DNA of 64,000 nt from an uncultured Bacteroidales bacterium (GTDB lineage: Bacteria > Bacteroidota > Bacteroidia > Bacteroidales > P3), in assembly GCA_900316515.1 (NCBI GenBank), contig ONDE01000001.1, forward strand, positions 124,001-188,000, in the 5' to 3' direction. Shown here in pieces: positions 8,039 through 15,618 of this stretch. The notes under the pieces are model-generated. The model did no database searches. It was not told the origin of the DNA and saw nothing but the letters and a program-made list of their open reading frames with translations. The position numbers and the translations under genes are program-made. The number at the start of each line of letters is the position of its first letter. Within the stretch, counting starts at the first letter, position 1.

Positions 8039-8079
8039 CACTTGTAAAGGATAATAATGTTGAGTGTAACTGTTTTGAT

Positions 8080-9231
8080 ATGATTATATTAGGATTGATG
8101 TCGGGCACGTCGCTCGACGGAATAGACCTGGCGCTCTGCGACATCGGCGAGCACGGGTACAGGGTGCTGGCTGCCGAGACGGTGCCATACTATGAAGAAT
8201 GGAAGCAGCGGCTTGCCACGCTCGAGCATGCATCGGCTTTCGAGTATGCCCTTGCCAACGTGGAGTTGGGACACCACTATGGTAAGGTTATCAACCGGTT
8301 CCTGAAAGGGAAGGAGCGGCCCGAGGCCATTGCCTCGCACGGGCACACCATATTCCACCAGCCGATAAATAAGGTTGCGACCGAAGGGAGCAACCGTAAT
8401 ATAGGGGATGATGTCGACAGACGTAACCCCCTATATGGAATGACCACCCAGATAGGCGACGGCGACGCCATAGCCGCCGAGACGGGGCTGCCGGTGGTGT
8501 TCAATTTCCGTACCCTCGACGTGGCCCTCGGCGGACAGGGGGCACCGTTGGTGCCCATAGGCGACGAACTGCTGTTTGGCCAGTACGACGCCTGTCTGAA
8601 CCTCGGCGGCATAGCCAATATATCGTACAGGGAGTACGAGGGAGTGCAGGAGTGCAGGAGGGTGGCGTATGACATCTGTCCGTGCAACATGGCATTGAAC
8701 CGGCTGGCTGCGATACTGGGATACCCCTACGACAAAGGGGGCATGAATGCGCGTGGGGGACAGGTGCATACCTGTCTGCTGCACGCGCTCGATGCGCTCG
8801 ACTACTATGCAGTCATTGGGCCCAAGTCGCTCGGCAAGGAGTGGTTTGTGGAGCAGTTCTGGCCTGTGGTGAAGTCGTTTATAGGTGTTGTGCCGTCGCA
8901 GTCGAAGGTGCGCGACGCATTGGCCACAGTCTCGGCGCACATAGCCATGCAGATAGGACGTGTGCTGGAGGCGAACAAGATAGGTTCGCTGCTGGTTACC
9001 GGCGGCGGCGCATGGAACAGCCACCTGATAGAGCAGATAGGCAATTACAGCCCTACGACCGAGGTTACGGTCCCCGACGAACTAACCGTCAACTATAAAG
9101 AGGCCATAATCTTCGCCTACCTGGGTTATCTTCGCCTCAACGAAAGGGTCAATACACTGTCGTCGGTGACAGGGGCAAAATGCGACTCAATAGGGGGAAA
9201 TATTTCGGGAAAAATGAAAAGTGAAAAGTGA
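8080..9231 (+). CDS. anmK: Anhydro-N-acetylmuramic acid kinase with in-frame insert
   Basis: 383 residues. It starts with MIILGLMSGTSLDGIDLALC and later has QIGDGDAIA and LGGQGAPLVPIGDELLFG, all AnmK signatures. The enzyme cleaves and phosphorylates 1,6-anhydroMurNAc in cell-wall recycling. Between HQP (residue 95) and GMTTQIGDG (residue 120) sit about 24 extra residues that the family normally lacks, encoded by hairpin-forming DNA (8365-8436). The last residues (KMKSEK) and the stop come from a GAAAAGT repeat tract. Function is probably kept because the motifs on both sides are intact. Confidence 0.93.
   Translation: MIILGLMSGTSLDGIDLALCDIGEHGYRVLAAETVPYYEEWKQRLATLEHASAFEYALANVELGHHYGKVINRFLKGKERPEAIASHGHTIFHQPINKVATEGSNRNIGDDVDRRNPLYGMTTQIGDGDAIAAETGLPVVFNFRTLDVALGGQGAPLVPIGDELLFGQYDACLNLGGIANISYREYEGVQECRRVAYDICPCNMALNRLAAILGYPYDKGGMNARGGQVHTCLLHALDALDYYAVIGPKSLGKEWFVEQFWPVVKSFIGVVPSQSKVRDALATVSAHIAMQIGRVLEANKIGSLLVTGGGAWNSHLIEQIGNYSPTTEVTVPDELTVNYKEAIIFAYLGYLRLNERVNTLSSVTGAKCDSIGGNISGKMKSEK
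8365..8436. repeat. Palindromic in-frame insertion in anmK
   Basis: 72 bases (24 codons) made of two hairpins. One is GGTTGC/GCAACC (8373-8378 with 8390-8395). The other is ATATAGGGG/CCCCTATAT (8399-8407 with 8428-8436), 9 bp perfect. It keeps the frame and lies between conserved AnmK motifs. Confidence 0.65.
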
Positions 9232-9302
9232 AAAGTGAAAAATAATATCAGGCACAACTGATTGATTGATAGTTTTCAATTTTCAATTTTCAACTTTCAA
9301 CC
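9214..9302. repeat. Low-complexity tracts GAAAAGT and TTTTCAA
   Basis: GAAAAGT units (9214-9243) overlap the end of anmK and provide its stop. TTTTCAA units (9271-9302) follow, just before the tRNA promoter. Confidence 0.8.
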
Positions 9303-9310
9303 TAAAAAAG

Positions 9311-9342
9311 TTTTGCCATATCGGAAAAAGTTAGTACTTTTG
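9311..9342 (+). promoter_or_regulatory. Promoter of tRNA-Met
   Basis: TTTTG (9311-9315) and TACTTTTG (9335-9342) are spaced by 19 bases, an excellent Bacteroidota promoter. The tRNA begins 36 bases downstream. Confidence 0.85.
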
Positions 9343-9377
9343 CACCCGCTTTTGAGACGGAGAATGTCCAAAACGAT

Positions 9378-9451
9378 GGCGGGATAGCTCAGCTGGTTAG
9401 AGCGCTGGATTCATAACCCGGAGGTCATCAGTTCAAGTCTGATTCCCGCTA
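9378..9451 (+). tRNA. tRNA-Met (anticodon CAT)
   Basis: A 74-base cloverleaf can be drawn: acceptor GGCGGGA with TCCCGCT (G1-U72 wobble), D-arm GCTC/GAGC, anticodon loop TTCATAA with CAT, T-arm ATCAG-TTCAAGT-CTGAT, discriminator A. CCA is not encoded. The paired first base pair argues against initiator tRNA. A CAT tRNA could also be tRNA-Ile2, but elongator Met is the best reading. Confidence 0.93.
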
Positions 9452-9457
9452 CAAGAG

Positions 9458-9483
9458 GCACCACAGAAGTGGTGCTTTTTTTT
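9458..9483 (+). terminator. Rho-independent terminator after tRNA-Met
   Basis: GCACCAC (9458-9464), loop AGAA, GTGGTGC (9469-9475), then eight T. It lies 6 bases after the tRNA. Confidence 0.92.
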
Positions 9484-9530
9484 ATTGCTTGTCGCAATAA
9501 CCATAGCCTTTCTGCGTTAATACTATCACT

Positions 9531-10625
9531 ATGGACGACAAGCATCTTTACAGCAATTTCGAATATGACTCTGCACTGAGTGTGCAGGAAGGCGTCAAGC
9601 AGCCCGAGCAGGTGAACAACAGTTATGTGGAGCTGATGCGCGCCAAGCGGCGCCAAGGTCCCTCGACCGAGGAGCTTATCAGCGGCATACTGCATGGCGA
9701 CCGCATGCTGCTCAGCCGCGCCATCACGCTGGTGGAGAGTTCGCGTTTCGACCACCAGCAGCAGGCACAGCAGGTGATAGAACGCTGCCTGCCCTATAGC
9801 GGCAAGAGCATACGTCTCGGTATCACGGGCGTTCCCGGTGCCGGCAAGAGCACCACCATCGAGGCTCTCGGCAAGATGCTCACCGCCCATGGCCACAAAG
9901 TGGCTGTGCTGGCCATCGACCCCAGCAGCGAGCGGTCGAAAGGCTCCATCCTCGGCGACAAGACCCGTATGGAAGAGCTCTCGGTCGACCCCAACGCATT
10001 CATACGTCCCAGCCCCTCGGCAGGCTCGCTCGGCGGCGTGGCACGCAAGACGCGCGAGATAATCACCCTCTGTGAGGCCGCTGGCTTCGATGTGGTGATA
10101 GTGGAGACAGTAGGCGTCGGCCAGAGCGAGGTGGCGGCGCATTCGATGGTCGACTTCTTCCTGCTGCTGCAGCTGGCCAACACCGGCGACGAGTTGCAGG
10201 GCATCAAGCGCGGCATCATGGAGATGGCCGACATGATAGCCATCAACAAGTGCGAGCTCGACCGCAACCGCGCCGAGCTGGCCGCCACGCAGTTCCGCAA
10301 CGCCCTGCACCTCTTCCCCATGCCCGAGAGCGGATGGACGGTGAAGGTGAGTCTCTGTTCGGCATACACCAAAGAAGGGGTCGACGATCTTTGGAACTCG
10401 GTGATGGAATATGTCACATTCACAAAGAAAAACGGCTATTTCTATCATAAACGTCAGCAGCAGAATCTGCGTATCATGAGTGAGACGCTTGAGAATGGAC
10501 TGCGTGAGCGTTTCTACAACGCACCCGGCATGGAGGAACGCATCGAGTCCTTTAAGCAGCAGATCCTTGAGAACAAGATAAGTCCTTACGCAGCGGCAGA
10601 CCAACTGTTGGAAGTTAAGAGTTAA
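9531..10625 (+). CDS. meaB: MeaB/ArgK family GTPase chaperone of methylmalonyl-CoA mutase
   Basis: 364 residues. The P-loop GVPGAGKST lies at residues 100-108, followed by AIDPSSERSKGSILGDKTRM, the switch region typical of MeaB, and VETVGVGQSE. MeaB protects and reloads the B12 cofactor of methylmalonyl-CoA mutase. No mutase gene is in the window. The last codons and stop (EVKS) come from a GTTAAGA repeat tract that runs into the next gene. Confidence 0.93.
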   Translation: MDDKHLYSNFEYDSALSVQEGVKQPEQVNNSYVELMRAKRRQGPSTEELISGILHGDRMLLSRAITLVESSRFDHQQQAQQVIERCLPYSGKSIRLGITGVPGAGKSTTIEALGKMLTAHGHKVAVLAIDPSSERSKGSILGDKTRMEELSVDPNAFIRPSPSAGSLGGVARKTREIITLCEAAGFDVVIVETVGVGQSEVAAHSMVDFFLLLQLANTGDELQGIKRGIMEMADMIAINKCELDRNRAELAATQFRNALHLFPMPESGWTVKVSLCSAYTKEGVDDLWNSVMEYVTFTKKNGYFYHKRQQQNLRIMSETLENGLRERFYNAPGMEERIESFKQQILENKISPYAAADQLLEVKS

Positions 10626-10637
10626 AAGTTAAGAGTT
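10614..10637. repeat. Short GTTAAGA/GTTAAAA tract
   Basis: Three to four GTTAAGA-like units span the meaB stop and the hemW-like TTG start. Confidence 0.6.
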
Positions 10638-11679
10638 GGTTTATATTCACGTTCCTTTCTGCCACCGGAAGTGCACGTATTGTGCTTTCTACTCCAAGCC
10701 TGTGCGTGGGGCTGACGGTTTTGGCCGGTATGTGGAGGCGTTGTTGGAAGAAATGGAGCGGCGCAAGGGGGAGCAGAGACACCCAATCAGGACCGTCTAT
10801 TTCGGAGGCGGTACACCGTCGATCTTGCCGGTATTGGAGTTGGCTCGTATTGTCGAAGGGTTGCGACGCTGTTTCGACCTCTCGGCTTTGGTGGAGATGA
10901 CCATCGAGGCCAACCCCGAGGACCTGTCGCCAGAATATTTGGAAAGTCTGCAACAGCTGGGTTTTAACAGGATAAGCATAGGTGTGCAGAGTTTGGACGA
11001 CAAGATTCTGCGCCTGCTCAACCGTCGCCATACGGCGCAGCAGGCCATTGAGGCGGTGGATAATGCCCACAAGGCCGGATTTGACAATATCAGCGTCGAC
11101 TTTATATATGGATTGCCTGGTGATTTCCGGTTCCCAACTTTCAACGTCAAGTCTGTAACCCATGTCTCGGCCTATGCCCTCACCATCGAGCCGGGCACGG
11201 CGTTGGCAGTGCAGGTGGAGCAGGGCAGGGTGGTGTTGCCCGACGACGACGAAGTGGTGCGGCAGTATTATACGCTGCATGAAAGGCTCGAAGCCGAGGG
11301 GTTCCGTCAGTATGAGGTGAGCAACTATGCCCGTCCGGGATATGAGTCGAAGCACAACAGCCGCTATTGGGACCGCACGCCCTATCTTGGGCTTGGCCCA
11401 GGGGCTCACAGTTTCGATGGCAAAAAACGAGTGTGGAACAATCCTGACGGGAGTGTCGGCGAGGAGACTCTCGACGCTGCCGACGCATACAACGAGATGC
11501 TGATGACGGCATTGCGCACCGTGCGTGGGTTGCCTGCTACCGAAGTGTCTGGGCGACAAAAAGAACAACTGCAGCCATATCTCGACTGCAGTTGGTTGGT
11601 TCTGAAGGATGGTTTCTACTGTCCCACCACCGAGGGGCTGCTGCATGCCGACGGCATGGCGGCCTCGCTTTTCGTATAA
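10636..11679 (+). CDS. hemW: HemW-like radical SAM protein (oxygen-independent coproporphyrinogen oxidase family)
   Basis: 347 residues, beginning with TTG because the first conserved residues (YIHVPFC) start right there. Cys9, Cys13 and Cys16 (CHRKCTYC) hold the 4Fe-4S cluster. GGGTPSIL and the later SAYALTIEPGTAL are HemW motifs. HemW proteins bind haem and act as haem chaperones; true HemN activity is less likely. Between IYGLPG and VSAYAL the usual helix is replaced by a short stretch (DFRFPTFNVKSVTH) encoded by CAACTTTCAACGT-like sequence, recalling the low-complexity tracts. It ends tail to tail with the SPOR gene without a gap. Confidence 0.88.
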   Translation: MVYIHVPFCHRKCTYCAFYSKPVRGADGFGRYVEALLEEMERRKGEQRHPIRTVYFGGGTPSILPVLELARIVEGLRRCFDLSALVEMTIEANPEDLSPEYLESLQQLGFNRISIGVQSLDDKILRLLNRRHTAQQAIEAVDNAHKAGFDNISVDFIYGLPGDFRFPTFNVKSVTHVSAYALTIEPGTALAVQVEQGRVVLPDDDEVVRQYYTLHERLEAEGFRQYEVSNYARPGYESKHNSRYWDRTPYLGLGPGAHSFDGKKRVWNNPDGSVGEETLDAADAYNEMLMTALRTVRGLPATEVSGRQKEQLQPYLDCSWLVLKDGFYCPTTEGLLHADGMAASLFV

Positions 11680-12138
11680 CTATTGTTCCTCCTCGCTGAT
11701 GTCGCCATCGTCGGGTGCATATTCCTCGACGGCCGGAGGCTCGGGGAAGATATTGTCCTTGATGATATAGCCTTTGTAGAACTCTTTGATCTGTTGCAGG
11801 AAAGCATAGGCTTCGAGCCGAGAACGGAAGTCGCCGACCTTCACCTTGAAGTTAGGCTCGTCGAAGACGATGTATACCTGCACATCGGGGTAGTCGATGT
11901 TGAAACGGTCGCGCAGGTCGAAGGCGCTATTCTTGGAGTTCACGCCCGAGAAGGATGCTATCTGTACGCGGTAGCCGGGAATGGTCTTGACCTTGCTGTT
12001 GAGTTCCACGTGCTTTTCGACCATGCGAGACACAGCCACGTCGCCCACCACCTTGACTTGTGCTTTCGAGGTGAAAGGTGAAAGGTGAAAGGTGAGAACC
12101 AAACAGGCGCAGAAAACTATTTTCAGCAGTCTCCTCAT
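11680..12138 (-). CDS. SPOR domain protein, exported
   Basis: 152 residues. A signal peptide (residues 1-26, ending TSKAQ) leads to a SPOR domain at about residues 54-130 (GYRVQIASFSGVNSK, later FKVKVGDFRSRLEAYAFLQQ). SPOR domains bind denuded septal peptidoglycan. The signal-peptide core LTFHLSPFT is encoded by four tandem GGTGAAA units (12069-12098). The C-terminus is acidic (DDGDISEEEQ). It follows the uspA-like gene by 41 bases and may be co-transcribed with it. Confidence 0.85.
   Translation of the reverse strand: MRRLLKIVFCACLVLTFHLSPFTSKAQVKVVGDVAVSRMVEKHVELNSKVKTIPGYRVQIASFSGVNSKNSAFDLRDRFNIDYPDVQVYIVFDEPNFKVKVGDFRSRLEAYAFLQQIKEFYKGYIIKDNIFPEPPAVEEYAPDDGDISEEEQ
12069..12098. repeat. 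Coding tract of GGTGAAA units in the SPOR signal peptide
   Basis: Four tandem GGTGAAA/GGTGAGA heptamers encode the hydrophobic core of the SPOR protein's signal peptide on the minus strand. Confidence 0.8.
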
Positions 12139-12179
12139 GTGTCTTGACTTCTTAACTACTTTCTCAGTAACTCTTTGAT

Positions 12180-13001
12180 TTAGTAGTTCACGGTGTCGGC
12201 CATTACCTCTTTGGGACGCACGGTGAGCACGGGAATTTTGCTTTGGTTGATCATCTGTTGGGCGTAGGTGCCGAGGAACATGCTGGAGAGGCTCGACTCC
12301 TGTTCGGTCATTATGGCGATGAGGTCGGCTTTGACGGCATCGGCATATTCAAGGGTGGCGGTGGTTACGTTCTTGCCAGCATCGATCATTTTGGTGATAT
12401 AAGGCACGCCGTTGGTCGCAAGGTGACGCTGCACGCTCTTGACGTAGTTGTTCACGATGCGGCGAATGTCGGGGGTTGTAGAAGTGTAGAGCCCCAGCAG
12501 GTGGATGGTGGAGCCGAAGGCTTTGGCGAACATCATGGCCTCGGCCACTTTCTGGCGGGTGTTGTCGCTGCTGTCGAGAGGCACCACAATCTTCTCGAGT
12601 TGTTTGTTGAAATTGAAGTCTTCGCGGACTATGATTACGGGTGCCGGCGAGATTTCGATGGTGTGGAAAGAGTTGCGGCCGAGCATATTCTTCTTCATGC
12701 CGCTCATGCCGTGGGTGCCCACGATAAGGAGTTGGGCATTGTCTTCCTTGGCCTGTTTGGCCAGTTCCTCGGGCGGGTTGCCTTCGCGCAGCACATATTC
12801 CAGTTGTATGCCGTGCAGCAGGTGGGCGACACCGGCATTGCGGCGCTCTATCTCGGCGCGTATGGGCGTTTCGTCTTCTTTCTTTTCTTTTACGTATACG
12901 AGACGGATGTCGCTCTCCAGACGGTTGGCGATGTCAATAGCAAGGTCTACGGCATAGGCCGAACCTGATGAGAAATCGAATCCAACAACTATTCTGCTCA
13001 T
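12180..13001 (-). CDS. Tandem universal stress protein (UspA family)
   Basis: 273 residues with two Usp domains. The first begins RIVVGFDFSSGSAYAVDLA and contains LLIVGTHGMSGMKK. The second begins KIVVPLDSSDNTRQKVAEA and ends with a degenerate site (IAIMTEQESSLSS) and PVLTVRP. UspA proteins are cytosolic and bind ATP or respond to stress. An upstream ATG at 13031 exists, but it overlaps the promoter -7 box (13029-13036), so ATG 13001 is the likely start. Confidence 0.9.
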   Translation of the reverse strand: MSRIVVGFDFSSGSAYAVDLAIDIANRLESDIRLVYVKEKKEDETPIRAEIERRNAGVAHLLHGIQLEYVLREGNPPEELAKQAKEDNAQLLIVGTHGMSGMKKNMLGRNSFHTIEISPAPVIIVREDFNFNKQLEKIVVPLDSSDNTRQKVAEAMMFAKAFGSTIHLLGLYTSTTPDIRRIVNNYVKSVQRHLATNGVPYITKMIDAGKNVTTATLEYADAVKADLIAIMTEQESSLSSMFLGTYAQQMINQSKIPVLTVRPKEVMADTVNY

Positions 13002-13028
13002 AGTTTGATTACACTTTAGTTTGCGGTG

Positions 13029-13036
13029 CAAAAATA
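13029..13036 (-). promoter_or_regulatory. -7 box of the uspA-like gene
   Basis: TATTTTTG on the minus strand, 28 bases before the chosen start; a TTGG lies about 17 bases further upstream as a possible -33 element. Confidence 0.65.
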
Positions 13037-13377
13037 CGAATTTTTTTCCAATACCAAGTTAAAAATATTTAAGTTCCTTTAAATGAGAGCTGTTGTGGCA
13101 GCGTAGGGAGGTGGATAGATATGTGGCGCGGTGGCTGTTGGCACTATGTTGCCTCTTTTCTTTCAGTAGAGAGACCACGTGTCATCCTCGCAAGGAAGTA
13201 GTGGTTGTGTGTTGTTGATGTGAGGATGATGTGAGGGGGATGGGGCTTTGACCTTGATTAGCAGCTGGTTGCTGGTTGATGTTGTGCCTAATCGTCTTAG
13301 AATGTGTATTGTATGTGTTGATAAATAATATTTTTCGCGTGCACAATATTATATTGTTAAAAGCGTTTAAGAAGTTG
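13037..13377. other. Intergenic region between the uspA-like gene and yggS
   Basis: About 340 bases without a convincing gene. It holds TCATCCTC (13182-13189) repeated inverted as GAGGATGA (13222-13229), a weak stem. A TATTTTTC box near 13329-13336 could be the -7 of yggS. An in-frame ATG at 13276 would extend YggS by 34 residues that the family does not have, so I left that out. Confidence 0.4.
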
Positions 13378-14049
13378 ATGATAAAAGAAAACATAGAGAG
13401 CATACGCCAGACGTTGCCGGAAGGTGTTCGCCTGGTTGCTGTGAGCAAGTTGAAACCCGGCGAAGACATCATGGATGCCTATGCCGCCGGTCAGCGTGCC
13501 TTCGGCGAGAACTACGCCACAGAGCTGCGCGACAAGGCCGCCGTGCTGCCGAAGGACATCGAGTGGCATTTCATAGGCCACCTGCAGGGCAAACAGTTGA
13601 AATACTACATGCCGTTCGTGAGCATGATTCACGGCGTAGACAGCATCGAGCATCTGGAGGAGGTGGAGAAGGCTGCCGCCAAGGTGGGTCGCAGGGTCGA
13701 TGTGCTGCTGCAGGTGCATGTGGCGCAGGAGGAGACCAAGTTCGGCTTCGCCCCCGACGAACTCCTGGATTTTCACTTTTCACTTTTCACTTTTCACTTT
13801 GTCCGCATCTGCGGCGTGATGGGCATGGCCAGCAATACGCCCGACCAGGCCCGCGTGCGAGACGACTTCCGTCGCATCCGTCAGGTTTTCGAGGCGCTCA
13901 AGACAGGTGTCTTCGCAGGTAAGGAAGAGTTCAAGGAGGTGTCGATGGGCATGAGTCACGACTACCGGATTGCCGTCGAGGAGGGCAGCACCATGGTGCG
14001 CATAGGCAGCAGCATCTTCGGTGCACGCGACTATTCGAAGAAAAAATAA
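13378..14049 (+). CDS. yggS: YggS/PLPBP family pyridoxal-phosphate homeostasis protein with repeat-coded segment
   Basis: 223 residues from the ATG giving MIKENIESIRQTLPEGVRLV. VAVSKLKPGEDI contains the PLP-binding lysine, and FGENYATEL, IEWHFIGHLQGKQ and VSMGMSHDYRIAVEEGSTMVRIG are family signatures. These alanine-racemase-fold proteins buffer PLP. After KFGFAPDELLD the expected helix is replaced by FHFSLFTFHF, encoded by CTTTTCA units (13770-13800), before RICGVMGMASN. This is the clearest case in the window of a low-complexity tract inside a conserved enzyme. Activity may be altered. Confidence 0.92.
   Translation: MIKENIESIRQTLPEGVRLVAVSKLKPGEDIMDAYAAGQRAFGENYATELRDKAAVLPKDIEWHFIGHLQGKQLKYYMPFVSMIHGVDSIEHLEEVEKAAAKVGRRVDVLLQVHVAQEETKFGFAPDELLDFHFSLFTFHFVRICGVMGMASNTPDQARVRDDFRRIRQVFEALKTGVFAGKEEFKEVSMGMSHDYRIAVEEGSTMVRIGSSIFGARDYSKKK
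13770..13800. repeat. Coding CTTTTCA tract inside yggS
   Basis: Four tandem TTTTCAC units encode FHFSLFTFHF in frame between two conserved YggS motifs. Confidence 0.9.
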
Positions 14050-14061
14050 GAACCACAAGAT

Positions 14062-14943
14062 ATGAATGCAAAGAATATCAAGCACGAAATTGTCTCCTAC
14101 CTGCTTATTACGGTGGGTATACTAGTCTACACCTTCGGGTGGGCGGCCTTCATGCTCCCGGCGAAGATTGTAGGCGGCGGTGTCAGCGGTGTCTCGTCGG
14201 TGCTGAACATTGCCTTGGGCGTGCCGTTGCCCATCGGTGTTATCAACTTCATCATCAATGGCATATTGCTGGCCGTGGGCTTCAAGGTACTGGGTCCCAA
14301 GTTCGGCATCGGCACCATTTTCGGCATTGTGATGTCGTCGCTCTGCTTCATCCTGTGGCAGCAGGTGCTGCATGTGGAGAATCTGTTCGACGTGAGCCAG
14401 TTTGGCGATTTCATGTGCGCCATTATCGGTGGCGTGTGCTGCGGCGCAGGTATTGGTCTGACATTTATGATGGGTGGCAACAGCGGCGGCACCGACATCA
14501 TTGCGCTTATCATCAACAAATACCACAATGTATCGCCCGGCAAGGTAATCATGTACCTCGACATCTTCATCATCGGCAGTTCGTGGTTTGTGAGCCACCG
14601 GATAGAGAATGTCATATTCGGCTACATCGTGATGGTGACAATGACCTATGTGCTCGACATGGTGCTCGACGGCAACAAGCAGAGCTATCAGGTGATGGTT
14701 TTCTCGCCGAAGAACGACGAGATAGCCGAAACCGTGACCAACGAGGTTGGCCGCGGAGCCACGCTGCTAGACGCCGAGGGATGCTACACCAAGCAGCAGC
14801 AGAAGGTACTCCTGATGCTTGTGCATCGCACCGACAAGCCTCGTGTGATGCAGATTATCCACAACATTGACAAGAATGCCTTCATCAGCGTCAGCAAGGC
14901 GCAAGGTGTTTACGGCAAGAACTTTGAGAAACTGAAGTTTTGA
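14062..14943 (+). CDS. YitT family membrane protein (DUF161 + DUF2179)
   Basis: 293 residues. Five to six hydrophobic helices cover residues 8-200 (AFMLPAKIVGGGVSGVSSVL, IGLTFMMGGNSGGTDIIALI). A cytosolic DUF2179 domain follows (GRGATLLDAEGCYTKQQQ, then VLLMLVHRTDKPRVMQII). These inner-membrane proteins are widespread and their substrate is unknown; the C-terminal domain resembles a ligand-binding regulatory module. It starts 12 bases after yggS, so the two are probably one transcript. Confidence 0.9.
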   Translation: MNAKNIKHEIVSYLLITVGILVYTFGWAAFMLPAKIVGGGVSGVSSVLNIALGVPLPIGVINFIINGILLAVGFKVLGPKFGIGTIFGIVMSSLCFILWQQVLHVENLFDVSQFGDFMCAIIGGVCCGAGIGLTFMMGGNSGGTDIIALIINKYHNVSPGKVIMYLDIFIIGSSWFVSHRIENVIFGYIVMVTMTYVLDMVLDGNKQSYQVMVFSPKNDEIAETVTNEVGRGATLLDAEGCYTKQQQKVLLMLVHRTDKPRVMQIIHNIDKNAFISVSKAQGVYGKNFEKLKF

Positions 14944-14973
14944 TTAGCAGATAATAATTTCAATTTTCAACTT

Positions 14974-15618
14974 ATGAAACTCATTTCCCCTTCGTTGCTC
15001 AGTGCCGACTTCGGCAACCTCCAGCGCGACATAGAAATGTTGAACGCCAGCGAGTGCGACTGGCTGCATGTCGACGTTATGGACGGCCTTTTCGTGCCTA
15101 ATATCAGCTTTGGTCAGCCCATCGTCAAGCATATAAAGAAGCATGCACAGAAGCCTCTCGACGTGCATCTGATGATCGAGGACCCCGGCCGCTATGTGCA
15201 GGACTTCCGTGATTCCGGCGCCGACATATTGACCTTCCATTATGAGGCCTGCCGTCACCACGACCGTGTGCTGCATGCCATCCACGACGCCGGCATGAAG
15301 GGTGGGGTGGTGCTGAACCCATCGTCGCCAGTATGTCTGCTCGAGGACATCGTCCAGCTCTGCGACGTGGTGCTGCTCATGAGTGTCAATCCCGGCTTCG
15401 GCGGCCAGAAGTTCATAGAGAACACCTACACCAAGGTGCGTCAGCTGCGCGATATGTGCAACCGCAAGAATCCGCAGTGCCTCATCGAAGTCGACGGAGG
15501 TGTGAACTTGCAGAACGCACCCATGCTCTTCGAGGCGGGTGCCGATGTCCTGGTGGCTGGCAACGCCGTCTTCAAGAGCGCCGACCCCAAGCAGACCATC
15601 CACGACCTTAAGCAATGA
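14974..15618 (+). CDS. rpe: Ribulose-phosphate 3-epimerase
   Basis: 214 residues, full length. TIM-barrel motifs are in order: SPSLLSADFGNL, VDVMDGLFVPNISFG, DVHLMIEDPGRY, VNPGFGGQKFI and VDGGVN. The two aspartates and histidines of the metal site (VDVMDG, FHYE) are present. It interconverts ribulose-5-P and xylulose-5-P in the non-oxidative pentose phosphate pathway. Its stop overlaps the rlmI start by 4 bases (ATGA), so translation is coupled. Confidence 0.96.
   Translation: MKLISPSLLSADFGNLQRDIEMLNASECDWLHVDVMDGLFVPNISFGQPIVKHIKKHAQKPLDVHLMIEDPGRYVQDFRDSGADILTFHYEACRHHDRVLHAIHDAGMKGGVVLNPSSPVCLLEDIVQLCDVVLLMSVNPGFGGQKFIENTYTKVRQLRDMCNRKNPQCLIEVDGGVNLQNAPMLFEAGADVLVAGNAVFKSADPKQTIHDLKQ

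Noticed and set aside
9411..10604. 397-codon minus-strand frame over meaB
   Set aside because: Overlaps the tRNA and the whole of meaB; no recognisable domain.
13276..13377. N-terminal extension of YggS
   Set aside because: The added residues do not match the family and run through the likely promoter region.
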